Origin: Astrobacterium formosum
GTDB taxonomy: Bacteria > Pseudomonadota > Alphaproteobacteria > Rhizobiales > Xanthobacteraceae
DNA length: 64,000 nt
NCBI GenBank assembly: GCA_030848545.1
Contig: JAVDCA010000007.1
Span: 177,613 to 241,612 of the forward strand
Reading direction: 5' to 3'
The notes beneath the pieces were generated by a model, which was not told where the DNA came from, did not search any database, and was given only the letters and a program-made list of their open reading frames with translations. Numbering within the stretch: the stretch's first letter is position 1; every line of letters starts with the position of its first letter. Below, one piece after another: positions 48,971 to 58,594 of this stretch. A program made the translations under genes and the position numbers.

Positions 48971-49334
48971 TAGCGCCCCTCCCTGAAATATAGTGCGCGC
49001 GGACAAGCCCCGCACGCGGTATGTTCATTTCGTTTGTTAATTGGAATGCTCAGCCAAATAGCCGGCCACACCTCCTCGCGAAAAAGGACAATTCCTCAAC
49101 TATTATTTCTCTTGCGCACGATGATACGCAACTCTTGCGTGCCGTCAATGCTTCACACCTTGAACATCGGCCTGGTTCACAACCGTCTCTGACCTGGCCG
49201 GAGAGCATAAAAGCATCGGACCGAAATTCATCGGCGCCTACGGTTCGATATGATCATCAGCCCAAGTTGCTCGCACCGGCAGGAAAAACCTGTCGGGCCC
49301 GCACTCCTGCCTGCGCGGACTGCATGCCCGCGTT
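48971..49334. other. Intergenic region between secreted orphan and AsmA-like gene
   Basis: About 360 bases of mixed composition with no supported gene or clear hairpin. It would hold the promoter of the secreted orphan and the 3' end of the AsmA-like transcript. Confidence 0.3.
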
Positions 49335-52300
49335 TCAGCGCATCACGTCGGGATAGCGTTCGCCGGGCACGCTGGAGGGGAATTCGAACATCTTGCGCAG
49401 GAGCCCGGGCGCCACTGCCGAGATCGGGTTGACCCGCAGTGTCGGGGCGCCCGGAGGACCCGCGACCTCGAAGGTGATGCCGACCAGACCCTCGTTGGAG
49501 CCGCCGCCGAGAAACAGCCCGACGATGGGGATCTGCCCGAAGGCGTTGTTCAACCCATAGAGCGGCACGAACGTGCCGCGCAGGCGAACGTCGTTGCCCG
49601 CGTAGTCGACGATACCGTCCATGGTGGCGCCGACCTGCATGCCGCGCACGACGCCGTCCTTGATGGTCAATTTACCGGGTGCGCGGGTGAACTCCACCCG
49701 CATGCGCGAGAACTCGACCCCGCCCGGTTGCGCGCCTGGCGCACCGGCGGCGATGCGGTCGAGTGCCGGCTCGCCCCGGATGGTGAAATCGCGGACGTTG
49801 AGGAGCCCCTCCTGTGGTGTCTGCTCGGCGGTCGGCGGATCCATGGCGACCCACATCTGGCCGCCGAACATGCGCGGGAACGTGTCGGTGAAACGGAACA
49901 AGGCGCCCGCGTCGTTGCTTTCGAAATAGAGGACCTGGCGTTGGCCCGGCTTGCCGCGCAGGTCGCCGATCAGCGGGGCGTCGACACCGTGGCGGGCACT
50001 CAACGCGAAGGCGCGGATGCGGCCACCCCTGCGTGTCATCTTGAGGTCGAGATTGCGCAGTGCTTCGCCGTTGTGGCCGGCGACGGCGGCGAGCTTGAGG
50101 TCGAGGTCGAGATCCATGGCGGCGTCGTGCTTGCCGCGATCCTTTCCGCCGCCCCCGAGCGCCGACTTCACGAAGGTGCGCCCGTCATAGACGTCGCCGC
50201 GCATGGTCACCTTGAGGGCACCGTCGTTGCCGCGCTCCGCTTTCAGGGTCGCCTTGTCGCCATCGGAGAGCGCAAAGACCGGGAAATTGGCGGCGACGAG
50301 ATCGCCGTTCTGGTCGATCTCGATATTGCCCTTGACCCCGATCGAACCGCCCTCGATGGCGATGTCGTCGATGCGGATCGATTTGCCCGGCCGTGTCGTC
50401 ATGGTGAAATTGGCCTTGGCGGGCTTGCCTGCGGCCTTGAGCCAGCCGGGCAGGAGCTGGTTGATCTTGGCCTGCGTCAGATCGGCCTCGACGGCGAAGC
50501 GGTTGTCCGCATCGGGCTCGCTCGGCAGGCGGCCGCCGAGACGAATCGGAACCGGTCCGGTGACCCCGCCCTTGAGATCGAATCCGAAGCGCTGGCGAGC
50601 ACCGTCGTCCATGACCGCCTGCAGGCGGACTTCCGCCTCGGCGTCGTCGCGATTCTTGCGATACTCGACCGAGGCCGGCATGCCGCCGATCTTGACGTCG
50701 CCCTTGGCCACGTAACCCTGGTTGTTGGCGTTGACGCGCAGGGTCTGCGCCTCGATGCGCTGCGCCATCATGAACTTGTCGACGGCGAAGTTGGCGACGT
50801 CTGCCGCCACATTGTAGCTCGTCGAGCCTTTCGGCGCGTCGGGATCTATGGTCAATCCGAGCGTGACCTGCGCCGTCACGGCTCCGCGGCTCACGCTCGG
50901 ATCGAGGGGCGAGCCGGACATTTCGCTCAGCCGGTCCAGAGCGAGCAGTTCGGCAGCGGCAGGCACCGGGCCTTCCATGCGTATGCGAACCCGTGCCGGC
51001 GGCTTCTTGACCTGGGAATCCGGGATCTCGAAGACGCCGTTGGCGACGGTCATGCGGCGGCCGGACGGCAGGTCGACGACGCCCTTGCCGAGACTGATGG
51101 TGACGGAGCGGCCGGCCACTTGCATGCTCACGTCGGCGTCACGGATCGCCGGCAGTCCATCGAGCGGCCGCAGCACGGTGTTCTTGGAGTCGACGCGGAT
51201 CGACAATCCGTCGTCGGGCACCGGCGGACCACCGTTGCGCAACGTCGACAGCGGCGCGTTGATCGCGATTTCGAGGCGATCCATCGCACCGGCGAAAAGA
51301 TGCTCGACCACCCATTCGCGCACCGGCGTGTTCACGAATACCGGCCACATCTGCTTGAACGTGCCGGCATTGAAGTTGCGTCCGGCGAGACCGACCATGA
51401 GGCGAGGATCGCCGTTGGAGAAGTCGAGGCTGCCAGACCCGGCGACGCCGATGTCCTTGCCGTTGACGTCGCCTTTGATATCCAGCCGTCGCTTGGCGGG
51501 ATCATAGCTGCCGCGCAGCACGATGCGGTTGAGGAGGAGCGCCTCCTCCGCCGGCGCGACCGGCACCAGCACCACGGAACCACCGCTCAGGCCCACTCCC
51601 CACACGCCGCCAGGCTCGCGCGGCGCTTCCCCATGGGCGATAAGCGTGATGCGGGTGCCGCCGGACACGATCTGAAACGGCGCCGTGAAGCGGCGCTGTT
51701 GCTCGTCCCATTCGACCGTGAACTCCGCCCGGTCGATCGCAATCGCCGAGTCAGGATTGGAGAGGTCGGTGACGGTGCCGGGCCCGGCCAGGAAACGGCC
51801 GACGGCCTGGTGCGGCGAGCCGTCCGAGGCGATTTCCGCCCGCAGGCTCGCCGAGATCGGCAGGTCGACGTCGACCGGCCCGTCCATGCGCAGGGCGAGG
51901 AAGAGATCGCGCATGGACACCCGGCGGGCCTCGACGCTGAGCGCGCGGCGTCCCTGCGTGGTCGGCTTCACTCCCGCAAGCAGCGTCCAAGGCCGCTCCG
52001 GATTTTCAGAACCGAGCGTGAGCAACAACTCGCCGGCCCGCGGCCGAGTCAGGCTGAGATTGATGCGCTCGAACTTGGAGGTCTGGCCGTTGCGCTGGTC
52101 CTCGACCAGGAGGCTGCCGCTCTTCAAGCCGATTTCGGTCAGGTCGCGACCGTCGAGACCCAGCCCACCGAGGCTGTCGAGCCAAGCCAGGAGAGCCCCG
52201 ACATGCTCCATGGGAGACGGCGAAGACGAACCTTTCCCAGTGCGGCCGTTTTCGCCTGCCGGCACACCGGGTTCGACGGAGGCGAGCGCCGGCGACGTCG

Positions 52301-52910
52301 CGAGCGGCCGGGAGTCGGCGGCGGCGAACACGGTAACGCTGCTGTCGGGGCGAACCCGCACCGACAGATCGGCACCCACCAGATTGAGGCTTTCGGCACG
52401 CGGATGGCCGGTGAACAGGCTCGAACCGGCGAAGCCGACCTCGGCACGCGGGGCGCTCGCCACGACGCCGCCCTGGCCGTCTCGCAAGACGACATCGCGG
52501 ATGCGCAGTGCGATGCGGCCATTCTCGTCCCGTTCGAGCACGGTACCGCCGAACTCGACCTTGTAGCGACTGCCGAAGTTCTCCTCGATGGCCGAGGTAA
52601 GCCATGGCGTGGCGAGATCAAGCGAAATCGGGCCGCTGGCGAGACGCAGCCACAAGATGCCGATCGCGATGCAGAACACCGCCGCGACGGCGCCGATCGC
52701 ATAGGCCGCGCGCCGCACCGTCCGGTTGTGCCAGTAGACCCAGAGGGGGCGCAGGCGCAGCCGCCACGGCGCACCGCCCGCCCCCTCATGCTCGGGCGGC
52801 ACGGCGGAAAGCGCCGCGGCCCGCGCGGCACATGAACGCTTGTGTGTTTCGAGGCTCGCTTCGAGGCTTTTCAGCTCCGCGAGCTTCGGACTACCATTGA
52901 TGTCCGCCAT
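49335..52910 (-). CDS. Giant AsmA-like/DUF3971 envelope protein (YhdP/TamB-related)
   Basis: A 1191-residue protein. A cytoplasmic N-terminal region of about 70 residues with a coiled stretch (LKSLEASLETHKRSCAARAA) precedes one membrane helix (AAYAIGAVAAVFCIAIGILWL). A very long periplasmic beta-rich region follows. The DUF3971-like part and the AsmA C-terminal-like part (FTIRGEPALDRIAAG, GLNNAFGQIPIVGLFLGGGSNEGLVGITFEVAGP) match alphaproteobacterial relatives of YhdP. Such proteins are thought to form hydrophobic grooves that carry phospholipid between membranes. It is a single minus-strand gene, divergent from a peroxiredoxin. Confidence 0.88.
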   Translation of the reverse strand: MADINGSPKLAELKSLEASLETHKRSCAARAAALSAVPPEHEGAGGAPWRLRLRPLWVYWHNRTVRRAAYAIGAVAAVFCIAIGILWLRLASGPISLDLATPWLTSAIEENFGSRYKVEFGGTVLERDENGRIALRIRDVVLRDGQGGVVASAPRAEVGFAGSSLFTGHPRAESLNLVGADLSVRVRPDSSVTVFAAADSRPLATSPALASVEPGVPAGENGRTGKGSSSPSPMEHVGALLAWLDSLGGLGLDGRDLTEIGLKSGSLLVEDQRNGQTSKFERINLSLTRPRAGELLLTLGSENPERPWTLLAGVKPTTQGRRALSVEARRVSMRDLFLALRMDGPVDVDLPISASLRAEIASDGSPHQAVGRFLAGPGTVTDLSNPDSAIAIDRAEFTVEWDEQQRRFTAPFQIVSGGTRITLIAHGEAPREPGGVWGVGLSGGSVVLVPVAPAEEALLLNRIVLRGSYDPAKRRLDIKGDVNGKDIGVAGSGSLDFSNGDPRLMVGLAGRNFNAGTFKQMWPVFVNTPVREWVVEHLFAGAMDRLEIAINAPLSTLRNGGPPVPDDGLSIRVDSKNTVLRPLDGLPAIRDADVSMQVAGRSVTISLGKGVVDLPSGRRMTVANGVFEIPDSQVKKPPARVRIRMEGPVPAAAELLALDRLSEMSGSPLDPSVSRGAVTAQVTLGLTIDPDAPKGSTSYNVAADVANFAVDKFMMAQRIEAQTLRVNANNQGYVAKGDVKIGGMPASVEYRKNRDDAEAEVRLQAVMDDGARQRFGFDLKGGVTGPVPIRLGGRLPSEPDADNRFAVEADLTQAKINQLLPGWLKAAGKPAKANFTMTTRPGKSIRIDDIAIEGGSIGVKGNIEIDQNGDLVAANFPVFALSDGDKATLKAERGNDGALKVTMRGDVYDGRTFVKSALGGGGKDRGKHDAAMDLDLDLKLAAVAGHNGEALRNLDLKMTRRGGRIRAFALSARHGVDAPLIGDLRGKPGQRQVLYFESNDAGALFRFTDTFPRMFGGQMWVAMDPPTAEQTPQEGLLNVRDFTIRGEPALDRIAAGAPGAQPGGVEFSRMRVEFTRAPGKLTIKDGVVRGMQVGATMDGIVDYAGNDVRLRGTFVPLYGLNNAFGQIPIVGLFLGGGSNEGLVGITFEVAGPPGAPTLRVNPISAVAPGLLRKMFEFPSSVPGERYPDVMR

Positions 52911-53076
52911 GCCCGATCGGGCTTCCCCTCGTCTGCCTGGATAACGCTACAGTATTACCGTGCGGGCGCATCCCTCGGAAGGGCCATGGCGCCTCGGCCT
53001 CGATCGCCCCGATTTCCCTCCAAACCCCGGTCCCGAGCGAGAAAATCGCGCGAAAGCGTCGAAAGGAAGGCACATT

Positions 53077-53544
53077 ATGACAGGACTCGCACCCGGCAGT
53101 CGGGCACCCAGTTTCCGTCTGGCTAAGGATGGCGGCGGGACGGTATCGCTGTCGGATTTCCGCGGCCGTAAACTGGCCCTTTTCTTCTATCCGCGTGCGG
53201 GGTCGACGGGCTGCACGCGCGAAGCCGCCGCGTTTTCTTCCCTCGCACCGGCCTTTGCGGCGGCCAAAACCGCCCTCCTCGGCGTCTCTGCCGATCCGGT
53301 GGCTGCTTTGGACCGATTCAAGGCCAAACAGGGCCTCGCGCTCACGCTCGCCTGCGATCCCGATCACGCCATGCTGGACGCCTACGGGGTCTGGGGAGAA
53401 AAAAAGCTCTACGGGAAAATCCACTGGGGGGTGGTCCGTACCACGTTCCTGATCGGCACCGACGGTCGAATCGTCCGCGTCTGGCCCAAGGTCAGTATCG
53501 ACGGCCATGCCGACGAGGTCCTTGCCGTGGCCCGCGATTCTTAG
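53077..53544 (+). CDS. bcp: Peroxiredoxin, Bcp/PrxQ type
   Basis: A 155-residue thiol peroxidase. The peroxidatic Cys46 lies in AGSTGCTREAAAF. In the usual Bcp motif the residue before GC is Pro and a resolving Cys lies five residues on; here these are Thr and Ala. Only one other cysteine (Cys93, LACDPDH) is present, so it may act as a 1-Cys enzyme or use Cys93. AAGGAAGG lies 6 bases before ATG 53077, which sets the start. It reduces hydroperoxides with thioredoxin or a similar donor. Confidence 0.88.
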   Translation: MTGLAPGSRAPSFRLAKDGGGTVSLSDFRGRKLALFFYPRAGSTGCTREAAAFSSLAPAFAAAKTALLGVSADPVAALDRFKAKQGLALTLACDPDHAMLDAYGVWGEKKLYGKIHWGVVRTTFLIGTDGRIVRVWPKVSIDGHADEVLAVARDS

Positions 53545-53712
53545 CTCCCCCACCGGGCACGTCCCGGCGGCATCACGAATGTCCGATCCCGGCATGCCGG
53601 CTCTCCTTCGGAAGGAAAATTAGCGCGAATTCATTTGCGGAAAATTAACCACGCCCGGCCACAGTCGTTCAAAGCGCTGGCCGGGTGGCTCCGACAAGGC
53701 GTGGGAGCGTCG

Positions 53713-55017
53713 ATGTCGAGTCAAGCCATTCACAGTCCTTCCCGGAGACAGCACGTTGCGCCGGCACATGCTTGCCGTACGCATGATGTCGCCGAGACGC
53801 ACGGAGCACCTCCTTCGCGCCAGCGAGCCGGATTGGTCGACTACACCATCGGACGAGGCTCCCGACAGGTCAGGGTCGGGCCAGTCGCCTTCTGGACCAT
53901 CGTCGGCACGCTGGTCATCATGGGGGCCTGGTCCATCGTCACCGCCACCTATTTCGCCTTCCAGGAAGACGTTCTTACGCGGCTGATCGCCCGCCAGACC
54001 GAGATGCAATATGCCTATGAGGACCGCATCGCCGAGATGCGGGCGCAGGTGGATCGCGTCACCAGCCGCCAGTTGCTCGATCAGGAGCAGTTCGAGCGCA
54101 AGCTCGACGCCCTGTTGCGCCGGCAGACGACGCTGGAGTCCCGCGCCGGCATGATCAGCTCGGTTGCGGATCCGACCGTGACCGGTTCCGTGAAGGCGCC
54201 GTCGCGGCCGGCGGCGAACGAGCGCGCGGCACGGCCGAAACCGTCCCCCATCAGCGTACATGCGCCGGAACTGATGGCGCCCCTCGACCGTCACGCCGGC
54301 CGCGAGCCGCGCGACCTGGAAGGGACCGTTTTCCGTCTCCAGGCATCCCTCGATCGCATCGAGACGCAGCAGACCAATGCGCTCAACGCCATGGAGGGCA
54401 GCTACGAAGGCAAGCTGCGGCGTCTGCGCGGCGTGTTCTCCGAACTCGGCGTCGATCCCGGCAAACAAAAGATCGACGGCGGCATGGGCGGTCCGTTCGT
54501 GCCGTTCCGGCTCGCCTCCAATCCGACCGCGTTCGAACGCCAGGTACATCGCGTCAGCTTGGCGCGGGCGCAGGCCGAGCGCCTGTCGCGCGCGCTCGCG
54601 ACGCTGCCCATCCGCCAGCCCATGGACGACATGGACACCACCTCCGGATTCGGCGTACGCATCGATCCGTTCGTCGGCCGGCCGGCCATGCACGCCGGCC
54701 AGGATTTCCGCGGCGACATCGGCGATCCGATCCGCGCCACCGCCGCCGGCCAAGTGACGTCGGCGGGCTGGAACGGTGGCTACGGCAAGCAGGTCGAAAT
54801 AGACCATGGCAATGGTCTCTCGACCCGCTACGCCCACATGTCCGCGATCGAAGTCAAGGTCGGCCAGCACGTCAAGGCCGGCCAGACCGTCGGCCGCCTC
54901 GGCAATACGGGCCGTTCGACCGGCCCGCATCTGCACTACGAGACCCGCGTCGACGGCGACGCCGTCGACCCGCAGAAGTTCCTGCGCGTCGGAGCGCGGT
55001 TCGGCGCCGGGTCCTAA
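53713..55017 (+). CDS. M23 family metallopeptidase with membrane anchor and coiled coil
   Basis: A 434-residue envelope protein. A basic N-terminal region is followed by one membrane helix (VAFWTIVGTLVIMGAWSIV), a coiled-coil stretch (about residues 100-150 and 205-250) and a C-terminal LytM domain. The domain carries GFGVRIDPFVGRPAMHAGQDF, DHGNGLSTRYAHM and GNTGRSTGPHLHYETRVDG, with the HxxxD and HLH zinc ligands intact. It likely cleaves peptidoglycan cross-links. The start at 53713 follows GGGAG. ATG 53635 is possible but has no site. Confidence 0.9.
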   Translation: MSSQAIHSPSRRQHVAPAHACRTHDVAETHGAPPSRQRAGLVDYTIGRGSRQVRVGPVAFWTIVGTLVIMGAWSIVTATYFAFQEDVLTRLIARQTEMQYAYEDRIAEMRAQVDRVTSRQLLDQEQFERKLDALLRRQTTLESRAGMISSVADPTVTGSVKAPSRPAANERAARPKPSPISVHAPELMAPLDRHAGREPRDLEGTVFRLQASLDRIETQQTNALNAMEGSYEGKLRRLRGVFSELGVDPGKQKIDGGMGGPFVPFRLASNPTAFERQVHRVSLARAQAERLSRALATLPIRQPMDDMDTTSGFGVRIDPFVGRPAMHAGQDFRGDIGDPIRATAAGQVTSAGWNGGYGKQVEIDHGNGLSTRYAHMSAIEVKVGQHVKAGQTVGRLGNTGRSTGPHLHYETRVDGDAVDPQKFLRVGARFGAGS

Positions 55018-55046
55018 AGGCGCCCATCCCATACGACGCTCGCCGG

Positions 55047-55589
55047 CTACGGCATGACGATGCGCGTGCCGACGAACACGGCAGCCCCAATCACGAACAG
55101 GATCATGGGGTGCAGCTTGGGGCGTAAAGCGAGCAGGCCCGCCGCACCGAACGCGATGATCCACGACACAACGCCGCCACCGCTGATGCCGAGGATCGAT
55201 ATGACGCCGGCGGCCACCAGGCCATTGCCGACCGGTGCCAGCCCCTGCTCCATCGCGGTGTGCCAGGGGCGACCGCGATAGCGGTTCCACACCCGCACGA
55301 CGCCGTAGCACAGGACCGACGACGGCAAGAAGAACGCCAGCGTCGCGATCACGGCACCGCTAAAGCCCCACATGTGCCAGCCGACCAGGGTCGACAGCAT
55401 GCTGCCGGGCCCGGGCGCGGCCCGCGAAATGGCAAACAGACCGACGAATTCGCTGCTGCTCATCCACTGGCGGATGTCGACGACCTGATGCTGGATGCCG
55501 GCGAACACGCTCGGGCCGCCGCCGATCGACACCAGCGAGAAAGGGACGAAGACGACAACGAGGGCCCAGGGCAGATCGTCCCGCATCAT
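55047..55589 (-). CDS. chrA: Chromate transporter, short-chain CHR subunit (second of pair)
   Basis: A 180-residue membrane protein with about six helices. Hallmarks of the CHR domain are FVPFSLVSIGGGPSVFAGI and FAISRAAPGPGSMLSTLVGW. It overlaps the upstream CHR gene by ATGA. Short CHR proteins come as adjacent pairs, each half the size of long ChrA, and both are needed for chromate efflux. No chrB or superoxide dismutase gene is nearby, so a chromate role is by family only. Confidence 0.88.
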   Translation of the reverse strand: MMRDDLPWALVVVFVPFSLVSIGGGPSVFAGIQHQVVDIRQWMSSSEFVGLFAISRAAPGPGSMLSTLVGWHMWGFSGAVIATLAFFLPSSVLCYGVVRVWNRYRGRPWHTAMEQGLAPVGNGLVAAGVISILGISGGGVVSWIIAFGAAGLLALRPKLHPMILFVIGAAVFVGTRIVMP

Positions 55590-56128
55590 GCACCCTTCGG
55601 CCAAGCGGCCCACACCGACAGCGGTCCGACCACGGCCACCACCAGGAGCAGAGACCAGTGCATGATGCCCACGGCCGCGAAGGTGGCGAGGAAGGCCAGC
55701 GCGGCGGACGGCCGGCCCATCGCGCTGCGGGCCCCGCGGGCGACGATGACGATGAGCAACCCGACCGCCGCTGCCGCCACTCCCTCCATGGCGTCCTCGG
55801 CGTGAGGCAGGCTCTGGAGCATCCGGTAACCAGCCGCAAGCGCCAGGACGGCGAAGAACGGGCCGACCAGGAGGCCGAACAGCCCGGCCGCGGCGCCGGC
55901 GAGGCCACGTAGCCTCTGGCCGACGAAGATCGTGAGATTGGCAATGTTGGCGCCCGGCAGGATCTGGCCCAGCGCCATGCCGGACAGGAACTCGTCTTCT
56001 TCGAGCCAGTGGCGGATCAGCACCACTTCCCGGAATACCCAGCCGATCAGCCCGCCGCCGAAGCTCAACAGTCCGATGCGAAAGAAGACGAGGAATATGG
56101 CCGTGATGGAGGGCGACGGAGCGGACAC
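55586..56128 (-). CDS. chrA: Chromate transporter, short-chain CHR subunit (first of pair)
   Basis: A 180-residue membrane protein with the N-terminal CHR motif FFRIGLLSFGGGLIGWVFREVV and LSGMALGQILPGANIANLTIFVG. Its membrane helices extend to the C-terminus. It is first of the two-gene pair and translationally coupled to the second by a 4-base overlap. The two halves probably form an antiparallel heterodimer, as proposed for this family. Confidence 0.88.
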   Translation of the reverse strand: MSAPSPSITAIFLVFFRIGLLSFGGGLIGWVFREVVLIRHWLEEDEFLSGMALGQILPGANIANLTIFVGQRLRGLAGAAAGLFGLLVGPFFAVLALAAGYRMLQSLPHAEDAMEGVAAAAVGLLIVIVARGARSAMGRPSAALAFLATFAAVGIMHWSLLLVVAVVGPLSVWAAWPKGA

Positions 56129-56340
56129 TCAAGGCACCTGATTCGTCTGGCGACGCCCGCCGACTGTGCCCTCCCGGACGGGCATTGGCAATTCCATCGC
56201 CAACCCGCTCCCACGCCATCGACGTCTGCTGCCAGCCGTCTCGGCGCCGCCGTCGAGGCACCGAGACCGCCGAATTCTCCCTATATCATCATCAGGCCGG
56301 CACCATCATCACCGCTGGCCACTGCGGCGGCAGGCGGCTG

Positions 56341-57066
56341 CTACACCGATTGGCTCATGACCTGGCCCATGGCGTTCGTCGCCATGCTGTGCAGCAAGGT
56401 CTGGATCTGAGACGCCAATTCGCTCGCGTTCACCGAGCTGCTGCTGTCCTGATCGAGCAGCGACATGAGACTGTCGGCATCACTCGCGCTGCTGCCGTTC
56501 GCGCCGAAGAAGGATTCGAGTTCCGATTGCGAAATGCTCGAGTCGCCGTCGCTGTCGATGGCTGAGATGACGTCGGACGCCGCATCAGACGCAAGGCCAT
56601 CCGTCGATGGCGGCGGCGGAGGTGGAGGCGGTGCGCTAGCGAGCGAACTGACGAAGGACGACAGTTCGTCGGAACTGATGCTGTCGTCACCATTGCTGTC
56701 GATGCTGTCGAACAGCGACTGCAGCGCGTCACTCGACGACGTCGTCGAAGTCGAATCCACGGACGACACCGAGGAAGTGTCGCTCGTGCTGCTGGCGCTC
56801 GCGGAGTTCGTATCGCCCACACTCTGCTGCAACTGCAGCAGGAGCGACATGATCTCCTGGCTGAGCGTATTGCCCGAAGAGCTGGAAGTGCTGGAATCGG
56901 ACGAGGTTTCCTCGCTCGGCGGCGGGGGCGGCATGAATTGCGTGCTCGAACTCGATTCGCTCGCGCTCGTCGTGCTGGAACTCGCGCTCGTGGACGAAGC
57001 GCTGCTCGCCTGCAGCATTTGCATGAGGATCGAAAGGCCGGATCCGCCGACGCCGCTCACCGACAT
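56341..57066 (-). CDS. Serine-rich EF-hand calcium-binding protein (XopAW-like)
   Basis: A 241-residue, extremely Ser/Asp-rich protein. Two EF-hand loops are clear, DSNGDDSISSDE and DSDGDSSISQSE, and a third, weaker loop is DQDSSSSVNASE. They are separated by a run of ten prolines. The first 100 residues are Ser/Thr low complexity with a Met/Leu-rich start. There is no signal peptide of the Sec type. Similar proteins are often named XopAW-type effectors, but no type III secretion genes are here. GGAG lies 6 bases before ATG 57066. Confidence 0.8.
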   Translation of the reverse strand: MSVSGVGGSGLSILMQMLQASSASSTSASSSTTSASESSSSTQFMPPPPPSEETSSDSSTSSSSGNTLSQEIMSLLLQLQQSVGDTNSASASSTSDTSSVSSVDSTSTTSSSDALQSLFDSIDSNGDDSISSDELSSFVSSLASAPPPPPPPPSTDGLASDAASDVISAIDSDGDSSISQSELESFFGANGSSASDADSLMSLLDQDSSSSVNASELASQIQTLLHSMATNAMGQVMSQSV

Positions 57067-57259
57067 GAGGAACTCCCGCAATGAAAGGCGTCGCCGACAA
57101 ACTCGCACCGTCTGGCGCGGTGCGCGGAACGATCGCCGATGTATTCGAGAGTTTGAACGGCCGAGCGGCCGCGATCAGGCGGACCTCTCGCGGTAAAACG
57201 ATCGGCAAATTATTCCTAGAGACATGGAGATGAGACGCGCCCGGCGGGCCGTTGCCGCC

Positions 57260-57285
57260 CCGGCGGGCTGTTGTCCGCCCGCCGG
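57260..57285 (-). terminator. Hairpin after prfB
   Basis: CCGGCGGGC (57260-57268) and GCCCGCCGG (57277-57285) are perfect complements around 8 bases, 12 bases past the prfB stop. No T-tract follows on the minus strand. Confidence 0.5.
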
Positions 57286-57297
57286 CTGCCGTCCAGC

Positions 57298-58429
57298 TTA
57301 CTCGACGTCCTCGACCTTGTCGGGGCCGGTGCCGAACGCCTTCTGGGCCAGCGCCGCCGCCATGAAGTCGTCGAGGTCGCCGTCGAGCACGGCGCCGGTA
57401 TTGGAGGTCTGCTGGCCGGTGCGCAGGTCCTTGACCATCTGGTAGGGCTGCAGCACGTAGGAACGGATCTGGTGGCCCCAGCCGATATCCGTCTTGGCTT
57501 CGAAATTCGCCTGCGCGGCCTCCTCGCGCTTCTTCAATTCCATTTCGTAGAGGCGGGCGCGCAGCATCTTCCAGGCTTGCGCGCGGTTCTTGTGCTGGGA
57601 GCGCTCCTGCTGGACCAGCACCGCAATGCCGGTCGGAAGGTGAGTCAGGCGCACCGCTGAATCGGTCTTGTTGACGTGCTGACCGCCGGCGCCCTGCGAG
57701 CGCAGCGTGTCGGTGCGCACGTCCGATTCCTTGATGTCGATGACGATCTTGTCGTCGATCACCGGATAGACATCGACCGAGGCGAAGGAGGTATGGCGGC
57801 GGGCATTGGCGTCAAAGGGCGAGATGCGCACCAGCCGGTGCACGCCGCGCTCGGACTTGAGCCACCCATAGGCATTATGGCCCTTGATCTGGATGGTGGC
57901 CGACTTGATACCCGCCTCTTCGCCGTCGGTCTCTTCCATATATTCGATCTTGTAGCCGTGCTGCTCGGCCCAGCGCATGTACATGCGCAACAGCATGTTG
58001 GCCCAGTCCTGGGACTCGGTGCCGCCGGCGCCGGCATGGACTTCCAGGTAGCTGTCATTGGCGTCGGCTTCGCCGGACAGCAGCGCCTCCAGCTCGCGCC
58101 GCGCCACCTCGGTCTTGATGCCCTTGAGGGCAGCTTCGGCTTCGGCGACGACCGTCTGGTCGTTCTCGCTCTCGCCCATCTCGATGAGCGTCACCTGGTC
58201 GTCGATATCGCGCTCCATGCGATCGATGGCGCCGAGCGAATCCTCAAGCGAGGTACGCTCCTGCATCAGGCGCTGGGCCTTCTGCGGGTCGTTCCACAGG
58301 CTGGGTTCTTCGGCGAGCTTGTTGAGTTCGGCTAGACGCGCACGGGCCCGGTCGACGTCAAAGATGCCTCCTCAGCAGCCCGACCGACTGCTTGATCTCT
58401 TCGACCAGTTTCTCGATTTCAGCGCGCAT
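57298..58429 (-). CDS. prfB: Peptide chain release factor 2, with programmed +1 frameshift
   Basis: RF2 releases peptides at UGA and UAA. ATG at 58429 opens 23 codons ending CTT, then an in-frame TGA at 58360-58358 followed by C. AGGAGG stands 3 bases before CTT. This is the classic RF2 autoregulatory site: low RF2 lets the ribosome slip by one base, skipping the T at 58360, and continue from GAC at 58359. The full product is 376 residues, with the SPF recognition motif at 203-205 and GGQ catalytic motif at 248-250. It is downstream of the PBP1A gene on the same strand. A zero-frame call would wrongly start at 58266. Confidence 0.95.
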
Positions 58430-58594
58430 GAGCTTCGCCGTCCTGTCTCTTCCCCGAATCTGCCGGGTCCGCTGATTTAGTCGGCGCGGGCTTTGACGGC
58501 AACCCGCGATGCCGCAGGAGCGGCTTTCGACCGCACAACCATAGCGAGACGATCCGGTGCCACGCCAACCCGGGAGGATCGTCCGCGTGGCGGC

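Noticed and set aside
49728..52835. Plus-strand open frame of more than 1000 codons
   Set aside because: Antisense shadow of the AsmA-like gene. Long antisense frames are expected at this GC content, and the translation is His/Arg/Asp-rich with no domains.
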